A stretch of 64,000 nucleotides of DNA from Serinus canaria (Eukaryota; Chordata; Aves; Passeriformes; Fringillidae): assembly GCF_022539315.1 (NCBI RefSeq), contig NC_066323.1, positions 13,567,719-13,631,718 of the forward strand. Reading direction: 5' to 3'. The translations under genes were made by a program, and so were the position numbers. Below are positions 12,680 through 25,235 of the stretch, piece after piece (the first letter of the stretch is position 1; every line of letters begins with the position of its first letter). The notes under the pieces were generated by a model. The model was not told the DNA's origin, searched no databases, and saw nothing but the letters and a program-made list of their open reading frames with translations.

Positions 12680-15425
12680 AATACAATACATTGTGTGGCT
12701 GACAACTGTAAACTAGAAACCATAGGCAATAAGAGAGCAGACTTGAGCATGGACAAAAATCAAATTATCTCTGCTTAACTCTTATCTGGCAACTCCCAGC
12801 TCCACCAAACTTTTAAATAGTTTACAGAAAGGTATGATTAAAAAAAAATAGGAAATCAAATATTCATGTGTTTCATGCCTCTATGCAACTCTTCCAGCTC
12901 CTAGGATGCTTCTAACATTTCCAAGGAAATGTAGTTTTTCCACTCTAGTATCATGAGGTGCTGGCATTATACTTGAAGGTACATCAGGTGAAGTTTCAGA
13001 TTGCTGCAGAATTTGGAAAACCCATTATATTTTTGCCCCATCAGCCTTGAACTGAAACCATTTTTAGCCAGAACAGTGAGTCAAAAATTACCTTGTACTG
13101 ACAAAATAAAATTGACTGCCACAAGTCAGAAAAATATTATAAAAGATACCAGAGTCTCTTGATAAAGTGTTATTTTCTATTGCTTCTAGAGGCACCCTCT
13201 CATGAATTTCTTTTCTAGGTACACAGAAGAGTGGAAAAGTTCCAGGGCAGGGGAACAGACCCCTGGCTACCCTGCAAGGACAGCAGGAAAGTCAGGAGGC
13301 TGCTCATCCATGGCTAAAGCAGCCCAGGACAAAGGAGGCAACGTCAGAGGAGAAGGACAGAACTGATTTTTCTGCATGGACAAATGGGGATTCTCTTCCT
13401 CAAAGCAGGGAAATCAAGCTACTGGGAATTTTGATGGGGTATAGATGAGCTAATTAAAACCCTTCACAGAAAAGGTTTGTGTTGCCCCTCTGGGTTCAGT
13501 GAAGAGGGTTTCTGATCCATGCCTTAGCTAAGCACAGCTGTTAGCCAGGGGCAGTACAACATCACAAGAGAAAGCAGACTTACAAGCAGAACTATCTGAA
13601 GTTATTAGAAGTACAGGGTTAATACTGACAATATGCTTGGGGGCTAAGACACTTCAGCAATCAGCATCATTCCAGTGGCTGAATCTAAGTTACAAAATGA
13701 AATTATGGGGAGAGGGAAAAAAAATTCGATATTTAGTGTAATCCTAAAGGGAGTCCAGAAAGCATATTTCAGTCTGCAGGCTTTTGCTGTTATCATCTCC
13801 TTTCACTCATCAGCCCTTTGAAAAGCACTTAAATACACAAGAATACATTAGGATGCCTGTGTTTGCAGAAATGCTCTAACCATAAGCCTCTAAAATTCTA
13901 GTAATTTAGGTCTGAACACAGGAATGAGGATAATACTTTACATAAGCCACAACTGTAATTTGCATTCCTCAAAGTGTTTGACATCAAGGGTAGTGTTCAG
14001 TTATAAAAAAAGCACCAACAACAAGGTGCAGCCTTATTGCTGAAAATAATTTGCTAATGTTGCAATTGCATTTCTTTTTGTTTTAGCAATATATTAACAA
14101 ATATGGCCCTTAGCACAAATGAAGAGAAGAAATGCTGCAGAACTGAACTTAAACAATGTAACCAGGACTTTGCCTACCAAACTGTTCAGGTCACTTAGAA
14201 CATGATTTAAAATACTTGCACAGTTTGCCAAGACATTTGCAAGGACTGGTTGCAATCACAGCAAAGGCTCTCACATCTGAAACATTCCTGCACAATCAAA
14301 AATCTTTGCTTTTTCTTTGTTCAGATTACTGGGACTTGACACACATCCTCAACTTGGATCTCAACACTGGGTTAGAGAAAGAAGGGCCTGAAAACTCCCC
14401 TGATCCCTTCAGTTACAGGAACTTTGCTTTCAGAGCCAGGTAAGGGTGATAAAAATCAGCTTGAGAGGAAATGGAATTCATCCTACAGCTACACTCAGAG
14501 CTTTTCTTCACATTATCTATGTTGCTCAGAAGCATGAAGAAATAGATACATATATATGCAAAATTATACCAAACAGAATAACTAGGAGTTTCGTTTTGGT
14601 TGGGCTATTATTATGGCAAAATTTAATGGAACATATTCTTCTAAAAAAGGGAACTACTCATGCAAGAAAAAGGCACAAACACAAAGGTTACATAAAATTC
14701 TCAATATTAGTATTCAGTGGTAATTTACACAATATTTTCAGCACCATATTTCCTGTTAGCCAGTTTTTAAGAAAAAATAACAATTCTGATGCATATCAAC
14801 ATAGCAAAATATTTTCCTGATTAATTATACATCCCTATCTGTACACTGGTCATGCAGCTTTAATGGAAAATATTTAAAACCTTTCCATGAGAATGTAGCA
14901 CATTCCATGTCTCTCATTAATATTCCAAGCAATTTTCTGCTTGTTGATCAACTTTCTGGTTAAATGAATACCATAAAGTGTGGATGGTTGTGTGGATTTT
15001 GACAGGTACACATCTCTTGTAAAGACAGCATTTCCCACAAAGAATTCAGTGATCTACAATACTGTGCAATTCATTATAGCACTAAAAATTTCAGTAAAGC
15101 ATTGAAAGAAAACCGTTTTTTTATTGAAAGAAATCTTATAGAGTATCTTCTCTCCTTAACAAGGGAAAATAAGAAATTAAAGAAAGACTAGATAGCTGTA
15201 GACCTAAACTCCATCTCATTACAGTTGAAAGTAAGAGTGGGACATGTTAAGTCTCATGTTAAGTTCCAAGAGATAAAATTTTCCGTACCTGAGGCAGACA
15301 ATAGGGTATCTTTTTCCTTCCCCTTTAAATACTTCTGTACTAAATGGAAGAGCACTGTCACGGCAATGAAATGGCCACTGGGCAGACAGAGCAGTAAAAA
15401 CTTAATGGAGGTTACAGAGCAGTCT

Positions 15426-15675
15426 GCCTGTAGCCAGGGTCCATAACCTCGGGAGGCAGAGCTGGAGGAGAGGCAGCAGGCACTGCTCCCTGCCTGTCCC
15501 CTCAGAGCCCAGCTTTGTCCCCAGGCCAGTGCCAGGCTGTGCCAGCACAGCCACACCCAGCTGTGGCACACCCTTGCAGGCAGGTGACATCTGGGGGACA
15601 GCAGAGCCAAAACCATAAGGACACATTCTGAGCCCTCCAGCAGCAGACAGCGACACTGGGTCAGCGCAGGCATTT
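15426..15675. other. GC-rich, CpG-poor patch
   Basis: A sharply bounded GC-rich block with about three CpGs in 250 bases. A 139-codon minus-strand frame (15254-15673) and a second minus frame (15402-15656) both run through it. The encoded sequences are rich in Leu, Ser, Cys and Trp and resemble no family I know. I read them as composition-driven. Confidence 0.55.
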
Positions 15676-16675
15676 TACTCTACAGGTTAAAACAGAGGTG
15701 CCAAAGGGCCCCCAGACCTTTCACTGCATTGCAGAAATCTCTGGTTTTGTCTTGTTTAATAACCCTTCAGAAACAGCTCTGAGACCCTTGACAAACCAAT
15801 CCAAGCATGCAAAGAAGACATATGATGACCAGATGGCCCATCCTCCCACCCTTCAGCACCCATATGTTTCAAGTGTATTTTCAGATTGCTGCTAAAGAAT
15901 GAGCTTTGGAGTTGTAAAGATCTTACTTGGCAGGAAGAATCTTTACAGATGTTGGGAAAAACGCTTCCACCACAGACAGATCTCAACTAAGCACACATTG
16001 CATTAAGAATTAAGCTGATTTGCTGCATATCCCTGAGCCAGCAAAAAATTGCAGTTCTCTCTGTTGTCCTACTGATAATACTAATTATGCGGTTTTTTAC
16101 TTGCTTTTGGGGGAGCAAGTCTAGAGTTTAAACAGTGTTGTTGTGATTGGATTCTTCTGGTTGACCATATTGGACACAATTAATAATATTGAAAAATACT
16201 AATAAAATAAATCCTATCAATTTTGGTGATGTTGTTATCTGTAGATTAAAAGCCAAGAAAAAAAAATCCTCCAACCCCTATCAATGCTTCCAATTTTCTA
16301 CTAATCACTAAAAACTTTTGAGGCATAGTAAAACAGCATATTTTATTAAGCATTAAACATTATATGAGATTATGAGAATGTAAACATTTCAGTGAGAATA
16401 ATTTAAAATATTGTATACCTTTCATAGAATCAAAAATTCATCTTAAAGCTTAAAAACAGTTTGTATTTTTGTATGTCAGATAAGCTTTTCTGAACTCACA
16501 GATCACAAGTATGGTAATAGATGATAGCTAAGGCACTGGTGCTCAGAAGTCTGCAAGACTCTTAGGCCAGCTGAGATAGCTGAGCAAAACAATTACCTTC
16601 CATACCTTTTCCTGTACTAGTCATTTTTCTTGGGTGAGCTCTATTTATTCCTCATCATCACAGCAAGAAATCTCT
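15676..16675. other. AT-rich unique sequence, no gene seen
   Basis: Unique-looking DNA between the GC-rich patch and the first CR1 remnant. No gene or recognisable repeat. Confidence 0.6.
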
Positions 16676-16790
16676 CATAGACTATAGGATCATTAAATGC
16701 TTAAAGATCACTTGTTCCAAGCCCTCTGCCACAGGAGGGGCACTTTCCACTGGACCAGGCTGCTCAAATCCCCACCCAGCCTGGCCTGAC
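16676..16790 (-). mobile_element. CR1 LINE fragment, 3' end only
   Basis: Read on the plus strand, this runs in the order of the reverse complement of a CR1 3' region: a degraded form of the terminal 8-mer repeats (16676-16690), then AAAGATCA, the 'CCCTCTGCC' block, 'TCCACTGGACCAGG', 'TGCTCAAA' and 'CCCAGCCTGGCC'. The element therefore lies on the minus strand with its 3' end at the left. Only about 115 bases remain, so it is heavily 5'-truncated, as most CR1 copies are. It is too diverged to be active. Confidence 0.85.
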
Positions 16791-18849
16791 CGTGAGGAAC
16801 ATTTGGCATTTGTTGCATAACAGCTTCCCCAGAGTCCCTTCACATAACAACACACAAACACACATGGACTGAATTCCTGAATTCATCCCCCAACAGAAGC
16901 TTTTGTTATTAAACTTACAAGTACAAGGCAAGAAACATTCAGCTATTGCCGATGATTTTATCCATTTTTTGGTGAACTAAGAAAATGAATGAATTATTTC
17001 ACTGGACCACCATGGCTGTGCCTAGATCTGTTTGTAGTTGATGAAGAAAACCAGACAATTTTAGAACATTATGTAGCTGATCACATGGAAGCATCTCCTT
17101 GAGGGTAATGCTAATTAAATCCTAGTTTTCACTGAGGTTATAGACTAGATCTCCAGCAAGTCCAAAGGGAGCAAAACATGACTAACTCAGCAACTCATCA
17201 CATCTTGTTTATTTATAAAATCATGTGGCTTAAACTGAAAAAATTTCCATTTTAGCAAGTTGAAAATCCAAAAGTAGAAACATATACCCAAGGGTCTGGA
17301 AGAGTAAAAGTCTTTGAAAAATCCTATCTTCTAAAGAAGTGCATTTATAAGCCTCTAAATATTTTTCAGATAGGTCAAAAGCTTGAAATAAAATATGATA
17401 TGGTAATAGTGGTACAGTTTGCCGTGTCTACTCATGGTGGGCCAATCATGAATAAAAAAGCACAAAAAATCCTCAAGAAATCCTCTATTTCAGCCTCTAA
17501 CAGTCAGAAAAATATTGTGGCACTGATGAAGAAAGAAGCCCAGGAAATACTTGGACAGTGCAGCTTCTGCCCCAAATGACAAGAGAGGGACTCACTGGGA
17601 GAATAGAACCTAAGCCACAGCAAACTCCTCTTCCTTTTCCAAAGTGGAATATGCTTGGACATGTGCTAAATCTCTGGAAGGCTTCCCCCTTTCCCACTGT
17701 CATTGCCCTTCCTCTGGTCATGCACCACATTCACTAACCCCAAAGTGTCATGACTGGCGAGGTACAAAATTCAATCATTCCAGAAAGCTGTCTATGCCAA
17801 GGCTTGAGGAACCATGACCTACAACATTGCCTTCAGCCATGACAACATTGGCTTCAGCCACTGTCACTGATATGAAATTATGATCTATTTAGACTTGTCA
17901 ATATTCAACTCTATACAAACCAAATGTTGGTATATATCAACAAACAAACTCGATCTGGATCCCTCCCATTAAAATGTGCAATTATTTCTATTTGAAGTCT
18001 GCAGTGTATTTCCATAGAACTCAAATAACACAGCAGATGTTTGTGCCCCTAAATCCTCTCTTGTGACTATTCCACTGCTTAATGCTCCAGTTTTCAATAT
18101 CTAAAAATAATACATTTTGAAAACTACCTTTTTAGTTATAATTAATATATTTATACCTTTCTAAGGGAAGCAAAATATAAAGATATATTCTTGTATTCCT
18201 AATGAGCTCTTTTAGCCCATTTCAAAATAAAAAAAAGCTATTATATAATGTGTTATGGAAATACACATAATGACAATTATCTAAAATATTAAAACTAATA
18301 TTAGTAAGATATCAGTCTCAAAGACAAAGGAATAAAGTATATTTATCCTTACTAGGCAAAGAATAGACTAATTGTTCTTAGGTATGAATTTTCAGAAGTG
18401 ACATGATTTACAATTTTCTACTTTGATTAATAGATTCTGAAGTCATGAAATGTTAAGTGATTTTTCAAAAAGAAAAATAATTAAAGAATGCATCAAAAAA
18501 CGATTCATCCCCATGTCAAAGTACTCCAGGTCACCTCTATTTCTCATGTTAAGTATTCAAGGGATTTAACTATATTACTGCTATAAGAGCATCTAACATG
18601 ATACTTTATGTAAAAGAAAAACCCTGCAAATGCTATGATACAAAATGTCCAAAATCAGCAGCAAATTCTGTCTTTACCTGTAATAATACCAGCTTCTTAC
18701 ACAGCAATATCAAAGTCCCTACAGAGTAACAGGATTTTTCATGGGGGTCTGACACCACACAGTTTTACTGGCAAGGTCTCGAATTCTGCCATTTGCCACT
18801 GAATTTTCCTTCTTCCCCACAGGTGCATCACAATGGCAACTCAGAGTCC
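16791..18849. other. AT-rich unique sequence, no gene seen
   Basis: Between the first two CR1 remnants. It holds a small imperfect tandem duplication at 17813-17858 and a strongly AT-rich stretch around 18100-18520. No gene recognised. Confidence 0.6.
17813..17858. repeat. Imperfect two-copy tandem duplication
   Basis: A unit beginning CATGAC and ending CTTCAGC occurs at 17813-17837 (25 bases) and again at 17838-17858 (21 bases). The second copy lacks four bases and has one substitution. Confidence 0.75.
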
Positions 18850-19300
18850 TGCAGAATTACAGAGCAGGTCAGGCTGGGAGGGCAGGGATCATCTGGGCCA
18901 CTGAGGGAGACTCCACACCCTCTCTGGGCAATCTATTCCAGTGCATGGGCTCCTGCACAGTAAAGTTCTTCCTCATGTTCACGTGGAACTTCCTGGGTAT
19001 CAGTTTCTGCCCGTTGCCTCTTGTTCTGTTGCTCAGCACCACTGAGCAGAGCCTGGTCCTTCCTCTGAGCCCTCCCTGCAGAGACTTGTGTACATGGGTG
19101 AGGTCCCCCCTGAGTCATCTCTTCTTGAGGCTGAGCAGGCCCAGCTCCCTCAGCCTTGCTCAGAAGAGAGATGCTCCAATCCCTTCATCATCTTTGCAGC
19201 CTCTGCTGGACCTGCTCCAGGAGCTCCATGTCTCTCTTGTGCTGAGGAGCCCAGAACTGGACACAGATTCCAGATGTGCCTCACCAGGGCACATCTGGAT
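18850..19300 (-). mobile_element. CR1 LINE fragment, 3' region
   Basis: A long, clear CR1 match, inverted relative to the plus strand. From left to right it shows the degraded 3' terminal segment ('CAGAATTACAGAG', 'GATCATCTGGGCCA'), the 'TCTCTGGGCAATCTATTCCA' block, 'TTCTTCCTCATGTTC', 'CCTCTTGTTCTGTTG', 'TGAGGCTGAGCAGGCCCAG', 'CTGCTCCAGGAGCTCCATGT' and 'CCAGAACTGGACACAG'. The two open frames on the plus strand here (18945-19349 and 19088-19354) are antisense to the element and are not genes. No intact reverse transcriptase is present. Confidence 0.93.
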
Positions 19301-19487
19301 CAATTTATCTTCTATCCCATTTACCCCCCTAAAGGGATGGAGCAGTTAGAATAATGTGGATTTTTTCTTGTTTTTGTTCCCAAGTGCATTTATGATTTTT
19401 ACTGTGGAATTTAATCTCTCTTATAAGAGTGGAAGAGATATCATAAAACAAAAAGAAATAAAAAATTCCACCTTCAATGTCATTCCA

Positions 19488-19665
19488 CACTTTCTGCCCA
19501 GCAATTCAATTTGTCCTGTGTGTTGACAATGCCACCCGACTTTGAATCTTTAGTAAATTTCAACAGAATACCACACTTTTTGTGCCAAAGCCATTACTAA
19601 AAACATTAAACAAAATTGGTTCCAGGACTGATGTTCAGGAACTCTATTAAATAATCTTTCAATAC
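19488..19665 (-). mobile_element. Probable older CR1 segment, same orientation
   Basis: This stretch contains diverged CR1-like words in the right order for the reverse complement of a CR1 copy, including 'ACATTAAACAAAATTGGTTC' followed by 'CCAGGACTGATGTTCAGGA'. In CR1 this corresponds to the segment further 5' than the block at 18850-19300. The order and strand agree, so the two are probably one insertion split by about 190 bases of decayed or inserted sequence. Divergence is high, so confidence is moderate. Confidence 0.55.
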
Positions 19666-19690
19666 ATTCCGCTTCCTCATTTTAACATGA

Positions 19691-20979
19691 TTTATTCTGA
19701 GGCAGGTTTATCACTCCATTTAATGCTTATTTTCTGGAAAGTGTACAGAAATATAAAATAATTCAATTCAACACCCTGGCTCAAAAAGCACTTGCTTGTG
19801 TGTGTAGCCTACAGTTGATGTATTAAACGACAATAAAATGGATAAAACAACCTTACTGCGCTAAAAGTTACTGCCAATATACGACATTGTTAAATTAAAA
19901 ATTAATTGCCTGAAGAAACACACAGAAATGCATACATGCCTACTTCAAATTTTTTATTTAGGGTTGCTTAATAATTTATGGCTTGAGTAAGAACATGCTT
20001 CCTTCAGCAGAAAAATGCTAATTGCATTAAAGAAGAAACAATCCCTGGAGCACAGAAGCGAGCATTACAACTTGTTAGTCAAAAATTAATACTCAGCACT
20101 GTATGTCATTTTTATTAACTTACTCTACAGTTGAAATGGCTGCACAATTACATACAACAGTGAACTATTCCCCAAGACTTGAGATAAATTATGAAATTAA
20201 TTTTTAGTTTAGTAAAATGTTTTGTTACTTCACTCTCTCTACCACAGATTGAAGCCCAGAATTAAAAATCTTATTTTCCATATTTTTGCAGTATTCTTAT
20301 AATTTCTGGTTTACATGCTACCTACTGTTGTGCTTTCAGTACTGATATCAGTCACAATAACCATTACAGCACAAAACTAATGAAACTGGTTTTGGTTTTT
20401 CCCTCTCTAGCTGAAAAAATGACAGCTTCAGCAAAATATTTCCTTAATTTTGAGTGCATCAGGACTTCTTTTCCAAACTTAGACACTTTAAAGTGCTGCC
20501 TTTGTTTAGATGTTTTGGGGAATTTGCCCATGCTCCTCTTTTCTAAATGAAGCAACCTGTCAAAAGTTGGCATAAAACTGCATAAATCACACTGAATTTC
20601 TGGCAAAAACTTCCACCTTTGTCACCTTAAGTGATGCACCACATAAAAACCAAACCAAACCAAACTAAAACCAAACAAAAAAATCAAAAAGAAAACCACT
20701 AACAATGGCCATATTGCAGCAGAAAAGTTCTCTTCCTCTGTGCCCAAAACACTCACATTTATGTCTTGCTTTACACCTCTTGATTTTTGCCACCACAGCA
20801 AAACTGGAGTGTGTACCCAATATGCAGGGTGTGGATAAAGTTCACAGAGCTCGTGCCACATCAGACACTGTGTCTGTGAGTCTGGCCTCTGCTAGGAATC
20901 TGGGAAAGTCTCCTATAAAACTGCACTGCAGCAAAACCATCTCAAGGCAAAGGGGATCTTTTCAGAAACATAGTTGTGG
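19691..20979. other. AT-rich unique sequence, no gene seen
   Basis: No supported gene. Around 20640-20700 there is a degenerate run of CCAAA-type pentamers on the plus strand, a simple-sequence remnant. Confidence 0.6.
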
Positions 20980-21021
20980 GGGACAGGACAAAGGATGGGA
21001 GACTGGGACAGGACAAAGGAT
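20980..21021. repeat. Short direct repeat, period 25
   Basis: GGGACAGGACAAAGGAT occurs at 20980-20996 and again at 21005-21021, with eight bases between. A simple two-copy duplication. Confidence 0.8.
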
Positions 21022-21152
21022 GCAATTGGGAGAAAAAGTTGAAAACATACCTCAAGATGAATAACACATAAGCACCATCTAGCTCCAAATAAGCTTCAGA
21101 GAACTGAATTTCTGGAGGGTGCAGGTGTTTCCTGCAGGGAAAATATTACTGA

Positions 21153-21175
21153 TTTTTTTTTTTTTTTTTTTTTTT
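21153..21175. repeat. Poly-T tract, 23 bases
   Basis: The longest uninterrupted homopolymer I found in the window. On the minus strand it is a 23-base A tract, with an AATAAA hexamer about 16 bases upstream of it (minus strand, 21192-21197). That is the spacing of a polyadenylated transcript end, so the tract may be more than a simple repeat. Confidence 0.85.
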
Positions 21176-21549
21176 GTTCTCAGAATTCTTTTTTATTTTC
21201 CTGCCTACATATTTGCTGCTGCAGGGGATGAGGTGCCATGAGGACACCAGTCCAAGGTGGGTCACACCTTCTGATGGTAAGGAGGTGAGCAAACAAAGAT
21301 CTAGAAATCAAAGCTCTGGCTCTGAGGATATGTACTGGCATCTTGTGGTTTCTCACCACCGAGTGCTCTGCAGTTCCACCACAGAGCAATGGCACAGCTC
21401 TCTGCCAAGAGCTCCCAGCCCTGTGGATACCCTGGGGAAGAGCTGCCCAGCACACCCCAGTGGGATTTTGGCTGGGACACCTGTACTGCAGCTCCCTGTG
21501 TCCACCATTAGGGCAGACTGCAGAGCTGTGAACACCTTGCTTACCCAAG
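21176..21549 (-). other. GC-rich block with poly-A signal, possible retrocopy
   Basis: Read on the minus strand, this GC-rich block ends with AATAAA and then A23, the layout of a processed or polyadenylated RNA copy. Its left boundary is the T tract and its right boundary is an AT-rich 12-bp hairpin. A 122-codon minus-strand frame (21180-21548) fills the block, but its stop lies within a few bases of the A tract and overlaps the AATAAA, which is not how a real mRNA is arranged. I recognise no domain in it, and an overlapping plus-strand frame (21174-21575) is equally open. A heptamer ATATTAC lies on both sides (21143-21149 and 21555-21561), but it is too short to call a target-site duplication. 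Avian genomes have few polyA-tailed retrocopies because CR1 does not mobilise them well, so coincidence remains likely. Confidence 0.3.
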
Positions 21550-21578
21550 AGATTATATTACAGTATGTAATATAATCT
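21550..21578. repeat. Perfect inverted repeat, 12-bp arms
   Basis: AGATTATATTAC at 21550-21561 and its exact reverse complement at 21567-21578 enclose a five-base loop. The arms are AT-rich and lie exactly at the right edge of the GC-rich block that starts at 21176. Confidence 0.85.
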
Positions 21579-24202
21579 AAGTAAATAACCAGGCAGCCTC
21601 TCCAGAGAAACAGTTTTCAAGCTGAAAAAGATGGCTTGGGAAGGAGTATATCTGATTGTTGTCAAGAAGAGTTGCTCTTTACAGGTAGAATTAAATTTTT
21701 TAAAATAGGTAAGGTCTTGCTCAAACCTTCCATAAAATGTCACAGCTACAAGGTTGAACTTGGCCAAAGGCTATGAACAGTGTAAAACATTATTTTGGTT
21801 ACTTGGTCAGCCTAGAGATTTTATTTCCCATCAGAACACATTACTGTAGAGAATGTTGACCAAATGAACTCTCTCCTTGTTTGTGTCTCACCTAATTAAG
21901 CATTATAATTATAAACAGCTTCAGGCTGTCATGATTAGACTCCTGTTGATTTTACCACTGTTGTATCACACGGCTCTCTGCTCCGTGTCCAGTCACACAG
22001 AGGCTGCACACAGTCTGTCCTTTAAAACTCCTGGCAACTGGCTAGCAGTGGAAGTTTTCAAAACCAGCAAACTGTGCACACTTAGAACTAATTTCTGATC
22101 AGTCTTATCTTTAAAGAAGGCCTAAACTTGGTACTCATCTGCTTTTTCTTGAGAGCAGAACTTATAGACAACCAAAGCATTTTTTTTGAATGTTTGTATT
22201 TTTTCAATTGAAAGCAGCTCAAAGCAATTGCTTCCTGATAAATGTAATGAAATTAGTAAAATAATTATCAAAATTAATATTACATTTTTTGCCTGTATGT
22301 CCTTTCTAATTCATTTGCATTTTCACTGCTCTAATTCTGCCCAGTGGCTTTAAAATGAACCAGATATAGATACTGTGTATGTTCTCAGGAGGTTTAAATT
22401 CCAGAAAGTGCCATGGTGGTTCTGAAATGGCCCAGTAGGTTTGGTTTTCACAGCCCACCTCAAGCAGGGATGTTCTTTCCCTGCAGTGACATGGTGCAGA
22501 GAGGAGTCAATGAAAACTGCTCATGACTTACCACAAGGTAAATAGCCAGCAAGGACAGGTCACACCACGGGGCTACAGCTGAGGCTAGCTGTAAAGTTGA
22601 TATTGTGTTAATCTGAAGGATAATGCACTGCATTTTCCTTTGACTTTGTATCATTTGAAACCCCTTTCCATGGACTGCTCTGGGCACTACCAGGCATCTC
22701 AAATTTATCCCTGCAATTGCTCCCTCTCCTTTCTCTTTCTGTATCACTGTGCATCAATGACCATTTTTCAGTGCTTCTATTTCTTTGCTCACTTTTTGCC
22801 AGCTAGAGCATTGGGGAAAAAAACACAGAACAAAAACCCCAATACCTAAACCAACAAGCACTGGAGCTTAAGACATGAGGCAGTTTGAAGTTATTCCCAC
22901 TGCAGTAATTCCCAAACATATACCAGCAAACGAGGCAGGAATGCGCCAAACACACTCAGTTTTCCTTCATGCAACATGAGCACACTGTGAGGGTGGTAAA
23001 TGTACTTGATTTTCTAGAGGTCTTCACTCAATACAATTCCATGTGTATTGGGAGGACTCCCAGCAGAGAGGATGAGACAGTATTGCAGACGGGTGGCAAA
23101 AAGCAAGAAAATAACAACCTATCTTTCCTCTAATACAGTAGAATGCTACAGAAATTCTTTGAGGATGTCTCAGCATAGATTGCTCTGAACACAGAGTTCT
23201 GAATTTTTTACAGAAAGAAGTCCTTTGGGAGAAGAGTTGGTAGGCAGAGTTAGTTCAAACTCTAGATTAAAAAAACCACCAAACATGAAAATGGTGTTAC
23301 TTTTTTCTACCTCATCTCTCCTGATCTCTCTTTATTCTTTCCAACATGATGTTCAACAGGGAATATTTCTGTCCTAAACTTTAGATCCTTTCAAGACACA
23401 TGGCACACATAGGAAGGTCAGTGGAAATTCCTGTTATCCTAAAGATAAAATTTAATTTAAGATACTCTCTCAGCCAGTTAACTACAGAAATTCTTTTGTT
23501 TGCATTTTTATAGTGTACATAAAACTTTAATAATATCTTGACCAAATGTTGCTCTTTTTGTTTACTCCTGAAGGCAGAGAATTCCCCAGTAAATGAAAAA
23601 ATTCAGGCCTCCCAAAATGGTATAGCTTTTCCGAGTAGAGCAAAGCTTCAGGAAAACATACACCTATCAATCCACAGAGGGAATCATCTGCCAGCCCCAC
23701 TTCCAGATTTCAAAGTCAAACCTTTTGCCTCATTTCCTGACATCTAACCTGGCCAAAGGGGTGGCTTGCAAGGATTGCCAGTGAACAGTGGGAAAAGAGC
23801 ACGTCAGGAAAACCAGTGATTTTTCCATGTGGTGAGAAAGAGAAGTACCTATAACCTCTAACTGATCAGAACCATTAATAAAAATATATATGTGCAAAGA
23901 GGACATGAAAAATTCCGGATGGCATGACACATTCTTATAGGTATGGGTTAGAATGACAGCATTATTCCTAAGTGTCTGTAAATCATTTATATAGCCATGG
24001 CACTGAGACTTCTACACATGCTACATATTTTATAGGAAAATGATTTTTGGGAGTTAATTTTTACTATGGAGTTTTGAATTTTATTGGTACTATTTTTCAT
24101 GCATTATGGCCTGCAAAATAAGCTCCTGCTAGACTATGATTCTTGTAGCACACATTTTGCAGAAATAAAAAAAAGGAGAAAAAATTCACATGTAATAAAA
24201 CT

Positions 24203-24225
24203 TTAGAACCTTTTAAAAGTTCTAA
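24203..24225. repeat. Short palindrome with one-base bulge
   Basis: TTAGAAC, then CTTTTAAAAG, then TTCTAA form a palindrome of about 11 paired bases with a single bulged C. AT-rich, so chance is plausible. Confidence 0.6.
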
Positions 24226-25050
24226 TCTAATCTAGCTCTACCTTCCATAACAGTGTTATTGCAGTTTTTTATGTCTGCTCTTGTGTGACCAGCCTGGGTT
24301 AGCAACAAGTAGGATTTTTAAAAACTAGTTTTTTCAAATCCTATTGGCTTTGTCTACTGGCATAAATTCAGAGTTTTCTTCTTCCTTTAGTCAGTATTTA
24401 TTGAGGAAAAGAGAAACTTAACTCTATCCTGTTCCTGCCATTTCGGGTGGAAGTCAGTTATGCCTAGAAGTTGGCAGCCAGACAACTCCTAAAATCTCAG
24501 CACATTCTGATGCTCTCCTTAGTGCTTGACTGATCATCACCTGGCCCAAGGTTCATACTCAAACAATAAAGGCATTGAGAGAAAGGAGAGAAGAAACTCA
24601 GCCCTCAAACTTTTTTTTCACTCAAAAGGAACAATCAGAGCACAGGGGAAGTTTGAGAATTCTGAATCACAAGGCTCCACGTAGTACAGACACTCCCAGT
24701 CCCTAAACAGGTGAGCAGATCCAAGAGCTGTAATTCACATGCAAGAACCAAACACTTTGAGAAAGAATGAGCCCATACTGAATACAGTGCCATGAGCAGG
24801 AGCTAAGGCAGATCTCACAGTTTTGTGGTGTACTGTCAGGTTCCAACCTCTGACACTCACAACTGGGAAGAAGGAGGGATGAGAAGCTGATAAATATACA
24901 CATTGTCTAAATTCAACATTCAAGGCTGAAACTGTGCTACTGAACCAAAAATAGATGAACTATATAAACTAGAGAGTGTCAGCTGAGTATCATAGGGTTA
25001 CCAGCAAAAATTAATTACAAATACTGCAGTGACAACAAGATGAGAGAAGG

Positions 25051-25076
25051 TCCCCTAAGTTTTCTAACTTAGGGGA
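25051..25076. repeat. Perfect hairpin, 11-bp stem, 4-base loop
   Basis: TCCCCTAAGTT at 25051-25061 pairs perfectly with 25066-25076 across the loop TTCT. Mixed base composition makes this less trivial than the AT-only palindromes. It is not followed by a T run and has no neighbouring gene, so I assign no function. Confidence 0.8.
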
Positions 25077-25139
25077 ATCTCATTTACTACTGATTGTGCT
25101 AGAGAACAGAATCCTTCCCAACCATATGACCCAGAATTA

Positions 25140-25235
25140 AAAGGGCATAAATACATACATACATTTAAATAAATATATAAACATTTAAAGCATTTATATA
25201 AACATAAAATATATATAAATATAAACATATTCCCA
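25140..25235. repeat. AT-rich low-complexity run
   Basis: Degenerate ATAC, TAAA and TATA units over roughly 95 bases. A decayed microsatellite. Confidence 0.7.

Larger units (their letters stand above)
9286..15425. other. AT-rich unique sequence, no gene seen
   Basis: About 6 kb without a supported gene. It includes mononucleotide tracts at 10094-10114 (A21), 12276-12291 (A16) and 12664-12679 (T16), and a near-palindrome at 10732-10754. The 124-codon plus-strand frame at 14446-14820 has no recognisable domain and AT-driven composition. Confidence 0.6.

Noticed and set aside
15254..15673. 139-codon minus-strand frame
   Set aside because: It lies in a GC-rich patch where stop codons are rare, another frame on the same strand is also open, and no domain is recognisable.
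18945..19354. Two open frames of 88 and 134 codons on the plus strand
   Set aside because: They are antisense to a clear CR1 LINE 3' region and have no coding meaning.
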